Part shown: piece by piece, positions 46,584 to 59,000 of the stretch
Position numbering within the stretch: position 1 is the first letter of the stretch
How the letters are laid out: each line of letters begins with the position of its first letter
NCBI GenBank assembly: GCA_964030475.1
Contig: CAXIPT010000012.1
Location: 1,330,132 to 1,394,131 of the forward strand
Reading direction: 5' to 3'
Length of the DNA: 64,000 bases
From: Tethya wilhelma
Lineage: Eukaryota > Porifera > Demospongiae > Tethyida > Tethyidae
Position numbers and translations under genes: made by a program
Notes under the pieces: generated by a model
What the model saw: the letters and a program-made list of their open reading frames with translations, nothing else
Told to the model about the DNA's origin: nothing
Database searches by the model: none

Positions 46584-48299
46584 ATGGATCTTGTACGAGT
46601 GAGAATTTTGTTTTTCTTTGTGACTTATACTTTTTTAGCAAGTTGTTTACTTGTTGAGTGTCAAGATTCACTAACGACCATTATTCAAGAAAAGGAGCAG
46701 ACAGTAAATAGGCTGGTGAATGCTGTGAATCTGGCATATAATGAGCGATGTGGATACACATGTCTAAACAACAGTAGACAGTGTATAATATCTGCCTGTG
46801 GATCTCTCAAACCAACAGATGGTCAAGAGTGTCTAACCCAGTATGGAAACGACAGTGTTACATTTGGAGAGTGTGATTATGCTTGTGGTTCACGACGAAT
46901 TAATCCTACATTAAGTAGTGTCTTTGTGCCAAATCCAACTGATGACAAGACTAGGATGCTAGAAAATTGTTGGACTAGTGACTTAAATAGTGATTTTCAA
47001 AATATATACTTGGAAGACTTCAATAACACAAGGTCATTGCGATGGCAATATTTTGCAACCAGCAGTGGTATAGTAAGGATATTTCCTGCTATTACTCAAC
47101 AACAATGCTATTCGTTTGATCCACGTATACGTCCATGGTATGTAGCAGCAACAAGTGGCCCAAAGGATGTTTTTCTGGTATTAGATGTTAGTGCATCAAT
47201 GTTAAATTATGGTCGACTAGAACTTGCCAGACAAGCAGCTAGGACAGTAATAGAAACCCTTACCAACGTTGATTATGTTACTGTGATTCTCTTTAGTGAC
47301 ACTGCTGAGCAACTTCTCGTACCAGTGCAGTTTCCTGGATCCCTACTGCAAGGGACATACCTTAACATTGAGACTCTAACAAACACATTACTAAATACTA
47401 CTGCACATCCTTTTGGTGGTACCAACTTTGAGGCTGCCTTAAGCAAGGTGTTCGATATTTTGGAAAATGTTCCCAATAATACCACAGCTAATTGCCATAC
47501 AGCAATCCTCTTTCTCACCGATGGATTTCCCAACAAAGGAAGTACTTCACAACAATATCTCGTAGATCTTGTTAAACAGAGAAACACCAAAAAAGCACGA
47601 ATTTTCACGTATACCTTTGGAAGTTTATCAGGTGCTGAATTAGCTCGAGACATTGCATGTGCTACAAATGGAGTGTATACTCACATAAATGATCATGGAA
47701 ATCTGAGAGAGCAGATGAGTCAGTATTATGATTACTTTGCAGCAATTAATACTGCTAATACGGATCAAGTCACTTGGGTTGAGCCATATTCAGATGCAGT
47801 TGGAGCGGGCATGCTGGTTACAGCTTCAAAGGCAGTCTATACAAACACAACACCAAGACAGTTAATAGGAGTACTTGGAGTGGATGTCCTAGTCACTGAT
47901 CTAGAAAAGGCTGCAAAAAGTGACAATTTAGACTATACTGAACTAATTTATTGCCTAGCATCACGGAACATTTGCCCAGTACTGAGCAATTTAAGCACTT
48001 GTGAATTAGATTTGATTCGTGTACAAGGAAACGGCATACCCTGTAGTGACAAAATCAATCCAGATTGTGACTTTCCCTTGAAAAATAATTGCACTGTTTA
48101 CTCGGATGTATTGTACTGCAATTACAGTGAACATCGGTTTAGGATGAGTCCCACTTCATACAGAGAAGAAAGCTGTTGCTTCAATGACAAGAAATATATA
48201 ACACAAACTCAATGTCGAAATAGTTGCATAATGATAACAGAAGTAAATTGCTTCACAGTGATTGTGGTATCATTTGTTTTAAGTCACCTATATATGTAA
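46584..48299 (+). CDS. Secreted or GPI-anchored VWA protein, calcium-channel alpha2delta-like
   Basis: A single exon encodes 571 residues. A signal peptide (LFFFVTYTFLASCLLVEC) is followed by a cysteine-rich region. A segment (SLRWQYFATSSGIVRIFPA; FDPRIRPWYVAATSGPKDV) matches the VWA-N region of alpha2delta subunits. The VWA domain has an intact MIDAS, DVSAS at about 201-205 and LTDG near 312. Part of a Cache-like domain follows (VTWVEPYSDAVGAGM; GVLGVDV). The protein then ends with a short hydrophobic tail (VIVVSFVLSHLYM) that could direct GPI anchoring. It is much shorter than vertebrate alpha2delta (over 1,000 residues). Adhesion or metal-dependent ligand binding at the cell surface is a reasonable inference. 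AATAAA at 48500 is a likely polyadenylation signal. Confidence 0.88.
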   Translation: MDLVRVRILFFFVTYTFLASCLLVECQDSLTTIIQEKEQTVNRLVNAVNLAYNERCGYTCLNNSRQCIISACGSLKPTDGQECLTQYGNDSVTFGECDYACGSRRINPTLSSVFVPNPTDDKTRMLENCWTSDLNSDFQNIYLEDFNNTRSLRWQYFATSSGIVRIFPAITQQQCYSFDPRIRPWYVAATSGPKDVFLVLDVSASMLNYGRLELARQAARTVIETLTNVDYVTVILFSDTAEQLLVPVQFPGSLLQGTYLNIETLTNTLLNTTAHPFGGTNFEAALSKVFDILENVPNNTTANCHTAILFLTDGFPNKGSTSQQYLVDLVKQRNTKKARIFTYTFGSLSGAELARDIACATNGVYTHINDHGNLREQMSQYYDYFAAINTANTDQVTWVEPYSDAVGAGMLVTASKAVYTNTTPRQLIGVLGVDVLVTDLEKAAKSDNLDYTELIYCLASRNICPVLSNLSTCELDLIRVQGNGIPCSDKINPDCDFPLKNNCTVYSDVLYCNYSEHRFRMSPTSYREESCCFNDKKYITQTQCRNSCIMITEVNCFTVIVVSFVLSHLYM

Positions 48300-49276
48300 G
48301 GCTTTTGTTACTGTTGTGTATATAATTATTATACAAGTATGCATGTATACATTTAATTCCTTTTTGTATAAGAATTTTCAGTTAATTTACCCATTTTGAG
48401 TGTTAATAATGATCTACATTATTTTACTATGTACACTGCATGGATTCACATCATAGTTATGACACCAGTGTTTGTTTGACTTGCTGGAAAATTGTTATAA
48501 ATAAAAGTATGACCTTAATTTTGTGAGTCTTTTCCTTGCTTTTAACCAAACAAAACAATTTATTTCCAAATTAAGACAACTAATCGAATTTACTGAGTGC
48601 AATGTGAAACTACATCCTAATTGAACACTGTTATTTATTATAACTGCATGCATGAGAAGTATAGAAGACACCATTAGCAAGATCGACCATATGCATGGTT
48701 CAAATGACCCTCTCCTGGTCTCCTTGTGTGTGTTAGCTCGCAAGATACTAGCTATTTACTTTTAGTCATGTAAGCAAACCATTAGTAACATTATAATTGT
48801 AACTGTCAACATGATAATAAGTTGATTTCATAGGAAAGTAATTGATTCTGAATACAACAAAAACAATACACTGTATATTTTCAGTAATAGTCGGGAAGAA
48901 TCTTTCCAGTAAAAAGTTTATAAAGAAGGTCAGGCATAGTTCGAATATGTAACTATAGCAAAAGAAAACAGTGAACAATGCAAAAATTATTTATGTCATG
49001 ATATTATGTTGTGCTAGAGACGTCTCGTACATACATAAATACCTACAGGAACCCCCACGGTGCTACAACACACTCATGCTGAAGATTTTAGGGTATAATT
49101 ATTACCGTTGTACATGTAACTGCTGTCAATTAATGATAGAAATTAGCAGGACTCTATAATTATGCAAATTAAGCAACAAGAATGGAACAGGATCCTGAAG
49201 ACAAACATAGTTATTTGATATTCCCTCATACTAAGAAATGGATGTTCAGACCATGTCTACCATTATCAATATGTGA
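48300..49276. other. Convergent intergenic region VWA gene / APBA
   Basis: It holds the 3' UTR and AATAAA (48500-48505) of the VWA gene and the downstream flank of APBA. No other gene is supported; short frames here show no family resemblance. Confidence 0.5.
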
Positions 49277-51875
49277 TTATCCATTTGTCAATGAGTTGCT
49301 TACTGAAAGCATCAAGGCATTTAGCAAGTTAGCAAAATTAATCTTAATCTGTTTCAGAGATTCATGCAGGGACAGGAGGAGCTTAGGTACGTACATATAG
49401 CACAATGATTAGCTAGTCTATATCACGATTTCAATTACCTTATTACAAATATACTCTACAATAAAATCAGTCAAATATGAAACAAACTTATATTGCTAGG
49501 CCTAAATACTTCTATAGCATATGCATGACCCAATCTACTATGGTATACAGAGTGTCAAGATTCAGAGGGTATAAATATCAGCATGAAATAATATTATCCC
49601 TTTTTGTTTGCATGCAATAATTAATTTGACACAGGGAGGAGCTTGGAAACTTACATCTCCAACTGTACTTGACAGTAAGTGTACAACATCAGCATGTTGC
49701 ATATTGACAGTACTTGTGCCATTGATCTCAATTATTCTGTGGCCAACACGAATTCCACTTCGCTCAGCAATGGAGCCACGAGTGAGTGAGCAAATCTAAT
49801 GTAATGTGATGCCATATATTATGACATGTACCACTACTTTTGCATATTTTGGTTATATCTTGGAGAGAGTGGCAAGATTGAGATACAAAGATATTACAGC
49901 ATACTAATCAACATACCATTCCTTCCTGTACGGTGAAGCCTAGTTGATATTTGAGGTCTGGTCTCATCATAGTAACATCCACCACTGGTGGGCAAGAACA
50001 TATCACCATCTTCACAACATTCAGTTGGCGACATTTCTACAAGGCAAGTTGAGAGCAATTAAAGTTGGCTAGTGATTGATTGCTTCTACAAATAGAGTGA
50101 GTGCAATTACATCATCATTTTTGTAAATGACAGCTTTATATGATCCTCCTTTCACTGCTGTGTATTTGCCAAGCAGAAGTATTTGATTCGCACCCACTGT
50201 ATAAGAGGTAAACTACCCAGTTTCATTTAGGATATTTCAAACACAACGATTTCCTGATCAATGGTATTAGGTTTCATTTAGGAGGGGGAGGCATTGGCTT
50301 TTCGAAGTCTTGCCCCCCTGAAATTTATAAGCTAGTTGTTTTTCTTTTGTTTCCATTTAAAATATATGGTAACACAAGCAAGGAATTAACTGGCTATGAT
50401 GTACATGTACACACTTAAACAACTGTTCTTCTATCCATTTTATTCCATAATATTTCTATTATGTACAATGTGTTCAAGATAATAACTATTGCTAAGTCAA
50501 TACTGGTGTAAGTGTTGTATCAGTACCAGACTTCAAAGCCTCAAAAATGCTCTGAAATGCACCAGAAGTGATCTCAGGTGGTCAAAAATATAAAAAAAAT
50601 TCCAGAAGGGGCATGCCCCAAGACCCTCTAGATACAGTGTGGTGTCTAAAACTCTTTTGCTCCTCAAAATTTTTATAAGTCTTATTTAACCCCCTGTTCA
50701 AGAAATTTCTAAATGAAACACTGGGTCACTATAGTATTCACAATAGTATGAATCATCAATTTGCAGACAACTTAAAACTATTTCACAAAAAATATGCAGC
50801 CATGCAGGATGAGGAGAACAGTTTCAAAACAAGGATTATTTTACACACAATAGTCACCTTTATCTGCTCATTACACAGCTTTCTTGACATTCCAACAAGT
50901 GACACGCCATTCAATGAGATAATGTGGTCACCAACATTGAGAAGACCTGACTTAGCAGCTGATCCAGTTTTACTCATGTGAGCAATAACACATGCTGGAA
51001 TTGCTGAGCCATACCCAGACTCCATTATCATGATTCCCATTGCCTCACCTTTGTGTTTGGCCATTGTTATCTGTATAANTCAATGGTATTAGGTTTCATT
51101 TAGGAGGGGGAGGCATTGGCTTTTCGAAGTCTTGCCCCCCTGAAATTTATAAGCTAGTTGTTTTTCTTTTGTTTCCATTTAAAATATATGGTAACACAAG
51201 CAAGGAATTAACTGGCTATGATGTACATGTACACACTTAAACAACTGTTCTTCTATCCATTTTATTCCATAATATTTCTATTATGTACAATGTGTTCAAG
51301 ATAATAACTATTGTTGTATCAGTGCCAGACTTCAAAGCCTCAAAAATGCTCTGAAATGCACCAGAAGTGATCTCAGGTGGTCAAAAATATAAAAAAATTC
51401 CAGAAGGGGCATGCCCCAAGACCCTCTAGATACAGTGTGGTGTCTAAAACTGTTTTGCTCCTCAAAATTTTTATAAGTCTTATTTAACCCCCTGTTCAAG
51501 AAATTTCTAAATGAAACACTGGGTCACTATAGTATTCACAATAGTATGAATCATCAATTTGCAGACAACTTAAACTATTTCACAAAAAATATACAGCCAT
51601 GCAGGATGAGGAGAACAGTTTCAAAACAAGGATTATTTTACACACAATAGTCACCTTTATCTGCTCATTACACAGCTTTCTTGACATTCCAACAAGTGAC
51701 ACGCCATTCAATGAGATAATGTGGTCACCAACATTGAGAAGACCTGACTTAGCAGCTGATCCAGTTTTACTCATGTGAGCAATAACACATGCTGGAATTG
51801 CTGAGCCATACCCAGACTCCATTATCATGATTCCCATTGCCTCACCTTTGTGTTTGGCCATTGTTATCTGTATAA

Positions 51876-51928
<53 letters not shown>

Positions 51929-54900
51929 GTATTAGTGTCAAATTTTAAAAACTATTGGTAGGGATTTTGTCCACCATTGGACATGACTAGCTTACAATCT
52001 TCCAATAGTTATTTTCACAATAAGATGCTTCAGAAGTACTTATTATCTTCACAGCCATTAGAGAAATTCCCTAGCTAACTGATCATAACAAAATTGTAGC
52101 AAAGGTTTTGCTCCCTTCAATCTCTTTCTGCAAAATTTTGATTCACCCTATATAGTGGGCAGATTTTAGTTAATGAAACCATACCTTTTTTGACTTGCTC
52201 CTATCACTCAGTGAATCTACCTCAACTTGAGGGACTGTTTGAGCATTCAGAATATGAGTGTACTCGGCCTCATCCAATGATTCTTCTGATACACCAACAG
52301 ACATTAAGAACTCTTTGTAAGCAGCACCAAATGCTTGGCCAATCACCATTGCCACATGTCTGGCCTATGCATGCCACATAAATACAAAGGGACCACATAA
52401 CATAAATGCATGATTAAATGTACACAATACAATAACTACCGTAAATCTTCTAAAAATTCGGCGCAAAAAAATTAAATACGTTCGAGCTTTGCCGAATTTT
52501 TAGAGATTATTCATCGCATGTGCCACGTGCGCATGCTCAATTGCATATGTTAGTATATATATACATGACGACCTTTGCCGAAAAATTAGAGGTAAATTCA
52601 ATAAATCTGGTGTAGGGTGCCGAATAATAAGAGGTGACGAATTTTTAGAAGATCTACGGTATTAATAGCCAGAATGTATATTTCTTAACAAACAGATACT
52701 GTTGTCTGGTTATCATCATGTGCTACTAGGAAATCTCAGGTATTAATCACTGTTGTTTACAATACATTATCTGTTGCATGCCATACAGCTGTAGTATGGT
52801 GGACAATCTACGACATATAATCAAAATTCTCTTGAGAATTGCATATAGACAGACAACCATCTGAGAGAAAGTTTGAAGGCTTAAATAGCTTTTCTTTGTG
52901 AAGCAAATCCAATGGACCGTATTCATAATTATTTTATATTTATTATTATTTAATAATTATGAATACGGTCCATTTATATAATTAGTGTTCTCATGTGTGT
53001 AGGATATTCAGCTAAATCAAGAGTATAATAATAATCTCAGTGTATATTGGTGCACTTACGTCTTCAGTGTCCAACACATGGCAAGTCATTTTAGGGGTGT
53101 ATCCAGGGGAGTCAACAGATGGATGGCTTTCAGTGGCTGGAGAGGAACTGGGTTCTAGGAATGGACGAACATGAGCCATTATCACAAGAACTCCATCAAT
53201 ATCAGCAACATATGCTATAGAGTGCAAGGGGTGTTCCATCATATCCACCTAAATAGAGTAGTAGGTATATATATATACATAGTTTACAACATCACAACAC
53301 AATTGCTGTCCTCCAAAATTCAATCAATGAACTTTAAACTAGAGAGTCTCACAGGATTCTGTTCATAGCAACAAGTGCTCGCTCAATTATATTATGTTAT
53401 AAATACTACCTTCAAATAAATCTTGTTTCAAATGATTACTCATGTTAAGTGATAGCCCTTACACAAGTTTATTAAACTTACCACATATTATTAACTACAA
53501 TTATAAGGAACACTAATTGATATTACTTTTGTCTGATTGACCTTATACGAAATGTACACATACTAAGAGTTAAATAGATACCTGTTTCCCAGGCTCTCTC
53601 CTTTAAACAATAAATTTTGTAATTAGGAAGGGAAAGAATAGTTAGATGATGTATATAACCGACAGAAAGTCAGTATGCTGCAGAATGGAACTACAACTGT
53701 AGATCGGGAAATTTTCGGTGGTAAAATATTTGCCTGTTAAATTTTCGTTGTTGCGAATGATTTGGTAAAGATCGGCATACAAAATAAATTTTACCTAGTT
53801 AATCCTTGTTGGTAATGGTCGTCAAAAATTTTAGCGATGAAAATTTCCCGATCTACAGTATACACACACTCTGTGACTCTGCTAACCAGGCTCTTTTCCT
53901 TTCTTATATTCTTCAGTGGCTAATATTTATAGGGAGAAAGCCTAACTGGGAATGATGCCAGTTATACAAGTCACTACTAACTACTACTATGTTTTTCTTA
54001 CATCAGTAATACTATCTGCAATCTTCACAGCTTGTGTTGAAATTTTAACTTTTACTGAAAAATGAGGATGAGATTCATTTTCAGGATCCTGTAGAAACAT
54101 AACAATATATACATACACAAAGTTCACATAGATGTCTGTAGCTAGTAGTCCTGTTACATTATTACCTTTATCAACTGAACAGCTTGTTGGGCCTGATGCA
54201 TTCTCGCTAACTTTATAGCACCAGCTCCAGCCAATATTATTGGAGTAGAACCTAAATACTGACAAAGGATAAGAGTACAATGAGTGTACATCTACAAAAA
54301 TAGAAGGTATTATAATTATCACAGCATAGATAATAATAGTGTAACACATGCACTATCAATGCTGCTATAGATGCTGAGCTGCTGTGAACTAGAGTCATGC
54401 TAGCTGATGTACACAATATTATGTTTACTGCATGTTGATGTCAAAGTAAGTACATAGAAGGTAAAAGCACTGTTTAGAGATAAAATTTCAATTCAGTAAT
54501 AAACTATTTGACAATCACTAATACTCACTAGCTTATGCCCTAAAGTTTTGCACCTTACAGCTACTGTAACATTTAACAGTGATACATAGTTACGCCTCAC
54601 CTCAGCTAAGTACTCAACTCCAGTAATCAATTCATCAGTGGTGTGATAGGCTGGGGATTTCTACAGTAGGTGTACATGCAAACATAAACATAAATAGTTT
54701 CAATCCAGATTGAGAGTACATAAGAGCATTAGAACAAACCACGTACACTTTGCTCAGGTGATTTAACAGAAGGGCTAACTGGTACACCAGGATGTTTAGA
54801 ACCATCACCAGCAGACTGAAGTGGTGGCAAAGTTGGACGTGGAGGTGGGCTACGACTGCCACCAAATCCTTCTAAAAGAGTATAAGTTTATTTATAGGAA

Positions 54901-55559
54901 ATTTTATTGACTTACACATAACAACTCAATAGAAAAGATTCTTGTCTGTGTCACGACCTACACAGACACTAACATGTGGACATCACTCAAGGTGACTTAC
55001 CTCCATCACTGTTCTTAGATTCTTCTTCATCAGCAAATCTAACTCGTTTACATGCAACAGTCTTTGATGGAACCTGAACCTCCTCTTCACTATCTGTGTC
55101 TGTATCTGTCTCTAGCAGAACTTCACTAAACTGTTCAAGACTTCGATCTTCAGCTGTTTGGGAGGTGCCACAATCAAGGGTACTATTTTGTTGAGTTGAA
55201 TGGACTTGAGCATTCCGGCGATTTGTGTTAGATGTTCCTGAAATCTCTTCAGATCTTTGTTGAGCTTCTAAAATTTCTTCATTTAAGCTAAGCATATTTA
55301 GAGGTGATTTTGCTCCACTTTCAACTGGTGGTGTGCCAAGTGGTGAGTGTACATCATTGGTAGATAATTCTGGACTAGTACTTGGCTCAGACGTCTTATC
55401 TTCGTTACTATCGCTGACTGTTGGAAGGTGATCTGAAAGCTCAGCTACATGAACGTGATTGACAGCTTCTTGAGATGGTTTATCAGCACTAGTAGATGGG
55501 AAGATTTCTTGGCATATTGCTTCATTTGTTGCATCACCATCAGTTATATGATCAGACAT
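49277..55559 (-). CDS. APBA: Mint/X11 adaptor (amyloid precursor protein-binding family A)
   Basis: The 11-exon minus-strand model is 55001-55559, 54747-54871, 54601-54660, 54166-54258, 54002-54088, 53060-53248, 52185-52364, 51655-51867, 49917-50036, 49655-49795 and 49277-49348. It gives 612 residues. A long acidic, Ser/Thr-rich N-terminus precedes a PTB domain ([66 protein letters not shown]). Two PDZ domains follow ([37 protein letters not shown] then [20 protein letters not shown]). Mint proteins link APP-type receptors and synaptic or trafficking partners through these domains. The last exon is less certain: it ends SVSNSLTNG rather than the VYI of vertebrate Mints. The PDZ1 exon is duplicated at 50858-51070, across a contig join. 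Confidence 0.92.
50217..50725. mobile_element. MITE with CAGTTTCATTTAG ends in APBA intron
   Basis: The left end CCAGTTTCATTTAGGATATTTC is the near-inverse of the right end AAATTTCTAAATGAAACACTGG. No coding frame is present. A second copy of its right part lies at 51080-51525 because of the duplicated segment. Confidence 0.65.
50256..51870. repeat. ~800-bp duplicated segment around single N at 51079
   Basis: 50262-51078 and 51080-51876 are near-identical, including the 213-bp PDZ1 exon (50858-51070 and 51655-51867, same protein). Differences are a ~23-bp indel near 50490/51312 and scattered substitutions, the level expected between two haplotypes. Confidence 0.9.
51880..51926. repeat. (GT)n microsatellite in APBA intron
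   Basis: A nearly pure GT run just upstream of the PDZ1 exon acceptor on the minus strand, where it reads as a CA tract. Confidence 0.95.
52437..52661. mobile_element. MITE, TACCGTAAATCTTCTAAAAATTCGGC type
   Basis: The ends pair (right end GAATTTTTAGAAGATCTACGGTA). The interior repeats TCGGC / GCCGAA with AATTTTTAGAG. It has the same TACCGTA terminus and size as the AAATTTTCG family but a different internal theme. Confidence 0.75.
52912..52973. repeat. Perfect 22-bp hairpin
   Basis: ATGGACCGTATTCATAATTA and two further bases pair perfectly with 52952-52973 around an 18-base AT loop. It may be a tiny foldback element, and CCGTATTCAT resembles transposon termini. Confidence 0.7.
53696..53859. 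mobile_element. MITE, CTGTAGATCGGGAAATTTTCGG type
   Basis: The right end GAAAATTTCCCGATCTACAG is a perfect inverse of the left. It is a member of the AAATTTTCG family, in an APBA intron. Confidence 0.75.
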
Positions 55560-56047
55560 CACACTGTGTTCTGCTGTTGCAGAGGATATTCTATGTTTAT
55601 CAGGAGAACTAATTTGGCCAATTTCAATTGTTATTGTTTCTTATCACTCTACAATGATCTCTTGGCCTCTACTACTGAGGAGCTTCTGTGGAATTTGACT
55701 ATTCTGTTGCAAACCTAGAAGAAGAACAGAGAGATTGGATGTAGGGATCGTGTTATTAAAATGGCTAAGGATAGGGAATATGCAGTAGTTTAGGGTATAT
55801 ACACTGCTTATACTACTGATATACATGGCTTACTCATTGATCCAAAAGTTCACCACATGCACACCATACCCAACTTCTCGAGTCATATTATTTCAAAATT
55901 CTGTCTTCGTGTTATTAGAACAAATATGAATGGCCACGCCTACTCACAAATCGCAGCTAGCTCGGTTGATCATCTGGGTTGATCTGCTTCCTGTTCCTTT
56001 ACCAAGTCTTGGTAAAAGTTCAAAACTGCCTCATCGAAATCTTGAAT
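55560..56047. promoter_or_regulatory. Divergent promoter region APBA / coiled-coil gene
   Basis: A 488-bp interval separates the two start codons, which point away from each other. No TATA box is recognised. The minus-strand frame stays open for ~32 codons upstream of the chosen APBA ATG without another ATG, so the 5' UTR or an upstream exon could lie here. Confidence 0.45.
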
Positions 56048-59000
56048 ATGTCCGCGCAGACTGGTTCTACTTTAATTTCTTACCCAATTGATGATGACAA
56101 ACAATCTCCAGACCGGGAAAATCGTCAATCAGGTATCGATAAAACTGCACGGCATGGCCATTTTTATCATGTACTATGATTTTATCCAACTCATAGAGTG
56201 TATTATTTTAATATAATATTATTTAGATACATAGTATTATAATATTTTTGTAGGTCAATTTTTGTTAATGTAATTTAGTACTGATATGAGAATACAGTGA
56301 CAGATACATTCTATGCGATCACTCAGCACAAACGTTCGATCATAATAATTATTTGTTTAGACCCATTATTATAATTTATTCATCTAAAACTATAAAAACA
56401 GATACTGAGAAAATATTATTATTTGTAGACCCAGAAAATACAACTATTGACAATCATCAAGAAGAAGTACTGCCTGTATGTCTGCATGATGACCATTGCA
56501 AGGAATCTTCACCTATGTAAGCTATTTCACACCTACTAGCTTTTTTTTACAATACAATTAATGTGGTGTATAAATTTTGAAGTTGTCTACCACTACAAAT
56601 TGGAGATATTGCTGCACACTTGGAACCAAGCTCCTGTAGTGAATCAGTGGAAACCAAGAATGAAAGTCTTCAATATAAACTGCAAAATACACCCGGTAAT
56701 AATGTGTAGGAATATTTTGCTGGATAACCAACTTCTAATTATCTTGAACCCTTAATTTATTGTTGTAGAACAAGTTAGAGAGCAAACTGCACTAAAGGCT
56801 TCTATCAATGCCAAGGTTCTGTTAATGCATACATTTATATAGTTGCCAGTTAAGTACACAATGCATCATGCTGTCATTGAAACTGTGTTTGCACGGGTAT
56901 TACTAAATTAATTACAACATTTTTTTATCCAACATCTAATTTTAAACACACTCCTTATATTATAGGCCATATGTGAGATACCTGAGACCATTGCAAATGA
57001 AGCAGCAGTAATAACTAATGATGGCTCCCATACTGTTTCTCTATACAAGGATGAATTAGAAGCACTGAAGGTAGTGTGTAACATTGATCAACACTATTAT
57101 AGTGATTATTAATTCTTATCACCTACTCAAGTCTTTCTTTATGTAAAAAGATCAGTCCATTTTTTGGCCTTCTTATTATAGGCAGAAGTATTGACATTGA
57201 GAAGAATGAATAAACAATATGAAGATAATAGAAAATCTTTAGTGAATGCAAATAAGTTAGTTGAAAGGAAACTAGATCAGCTGTCCATTGAGAACAAGTT
57301 ACTTTCAGAAAAACTTAATGATGAGAGAACATACCACAATGATCAGGAGGTTTGTTGGATGATCTATGCTTTAATAGGTAGCATTTATACATTCAAAATG
57401 TTTAATTCAAAGGTGTCACTCAAGGAGAGATTAAGTGTTGCTGAATTACGTAATAAAGAACTTGAAGAAGAAAAGGCAGCTGTTGCATCAGAAATTGACA
57501 AGAGGGTTATAGCAGAAATAACCAAACTAGAGGTAAATTATTGTTATTATTATTAACTATTATGAGCTATTATTCCAACACCAGTCTGTGACAGTCAGTC
57601 CATTAAAGCATCAGAAATTGTTCAGCCATGGATAATTTCAAGTTAAGACTCATGCAGTTATCCTGGAATTTTTTTGCCCGACTAACAGATTCAAACACCT
57701 ATAATGGTGCTAATGTTTTTGTTATTATTATGCATGACATTGTATGTATACCCTTAACATGTATATAAACCATAATTTATCCTATTTAGCTCTGTCATAG
57801 TGATGCCGTGCACAAATTTAAAAAAGAGATACAAAATGCTGAAGCTACAATACGCATTCAAGAAGAGAGGATTCTCAAATTGCAGCATGATATAAATTCT
57901 GGGGTAAAGTCAAATGGAAAAGTTACTCAATGTTTGAGAAAGGAATTGAAACAAGGTAGAGAAGTGCCGTCAAGGATACCTATTCGAAAAAGCTCTCCAA
58001 AAACTACCATACATAAGGTTCTTCATGAGGATACATCAGGAAAGTTATTTGACGTTTCCACTCTGTCACCTTTATCAATTTCTAGTGACAGTCATAGTCC
58101 ATTGTCCTACTATGGAGGAAGATGGACAGCTGATAGGGCTGATTCTAGAAAGGTTAGTTGGCAAGATGATACAACAAAAGATCAGACTATTGGTGTTAAT
58201 CAGAGTTGTTACTAGTAAATTTATAATTGTATACTTTTATGATTTTAATTTTTCCTTTTGCAATCACAATAATATAATATAGCATGCTGAGGAGATGGTA
58301 TTGATTACAAGTGCATTGGAAAAGGAAGGTTATGGTCCTACTCAAGCTACTATTGATGAAGTAATCAGACATCTCTGGTGGAAGAAAGAGCATATTCACA
58401 AGGAGCTCCAAAGCACCAAAGACATGTTAGGCAAAGCAATCGGGCAAGAGCAATATAAGCAACTTCAGGTTTGTAAACTATCAGTACAACCATAAACTCA
58501 CTTTTACACAACAATTTTTTCAAAGTAATCTTGATATCGGTACAGTTATCCTGAATGTCTTATACTATACTAGCCTTAGTAAGACAGTCGAAATGTATAG
58601 ATGGCTGCTTGTATTGCCAGTGCTTGGTAGCAGTGCCGCGTATCCAGGCTATGAAGTGACAAAGGAGCCTGGCCAGTGGGTACTTACTATGCTAACTTTC
58701 TTAGAGTGCGACTCAATTGTTTGGGTCATGCGCATGCGCTCCGCGTGCGCTGTACGCGCACGCTTGGTTTCTATCGCGACGACATATATATACGCATTGG
58801 TGGCCACGCCCCAAATTATTTCTCTGTCGATCATCCCACAGGAATGGAAAGAACAAGTTGAGAAGATGGAGCAAGAACTACGTGACAGCAAGGAAAAAAT
58901 TGAGAGAAGTGAAGGACAGCATCAGACTTCCAGGAAACTTCTAGAAGAGTAAGTATTTTGCAGCTGTTCACGATGATCTGAGTGAACAGAAGAATTTCAA

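Noticed and set aside
46328..46657. 109-residue frame just upstream of the VWA gene, also present at 62388
   Set aside because: The second copy exists because the whole region is duplicated. The frame overlaps the VWA start in another frame and has no recognisable feature.
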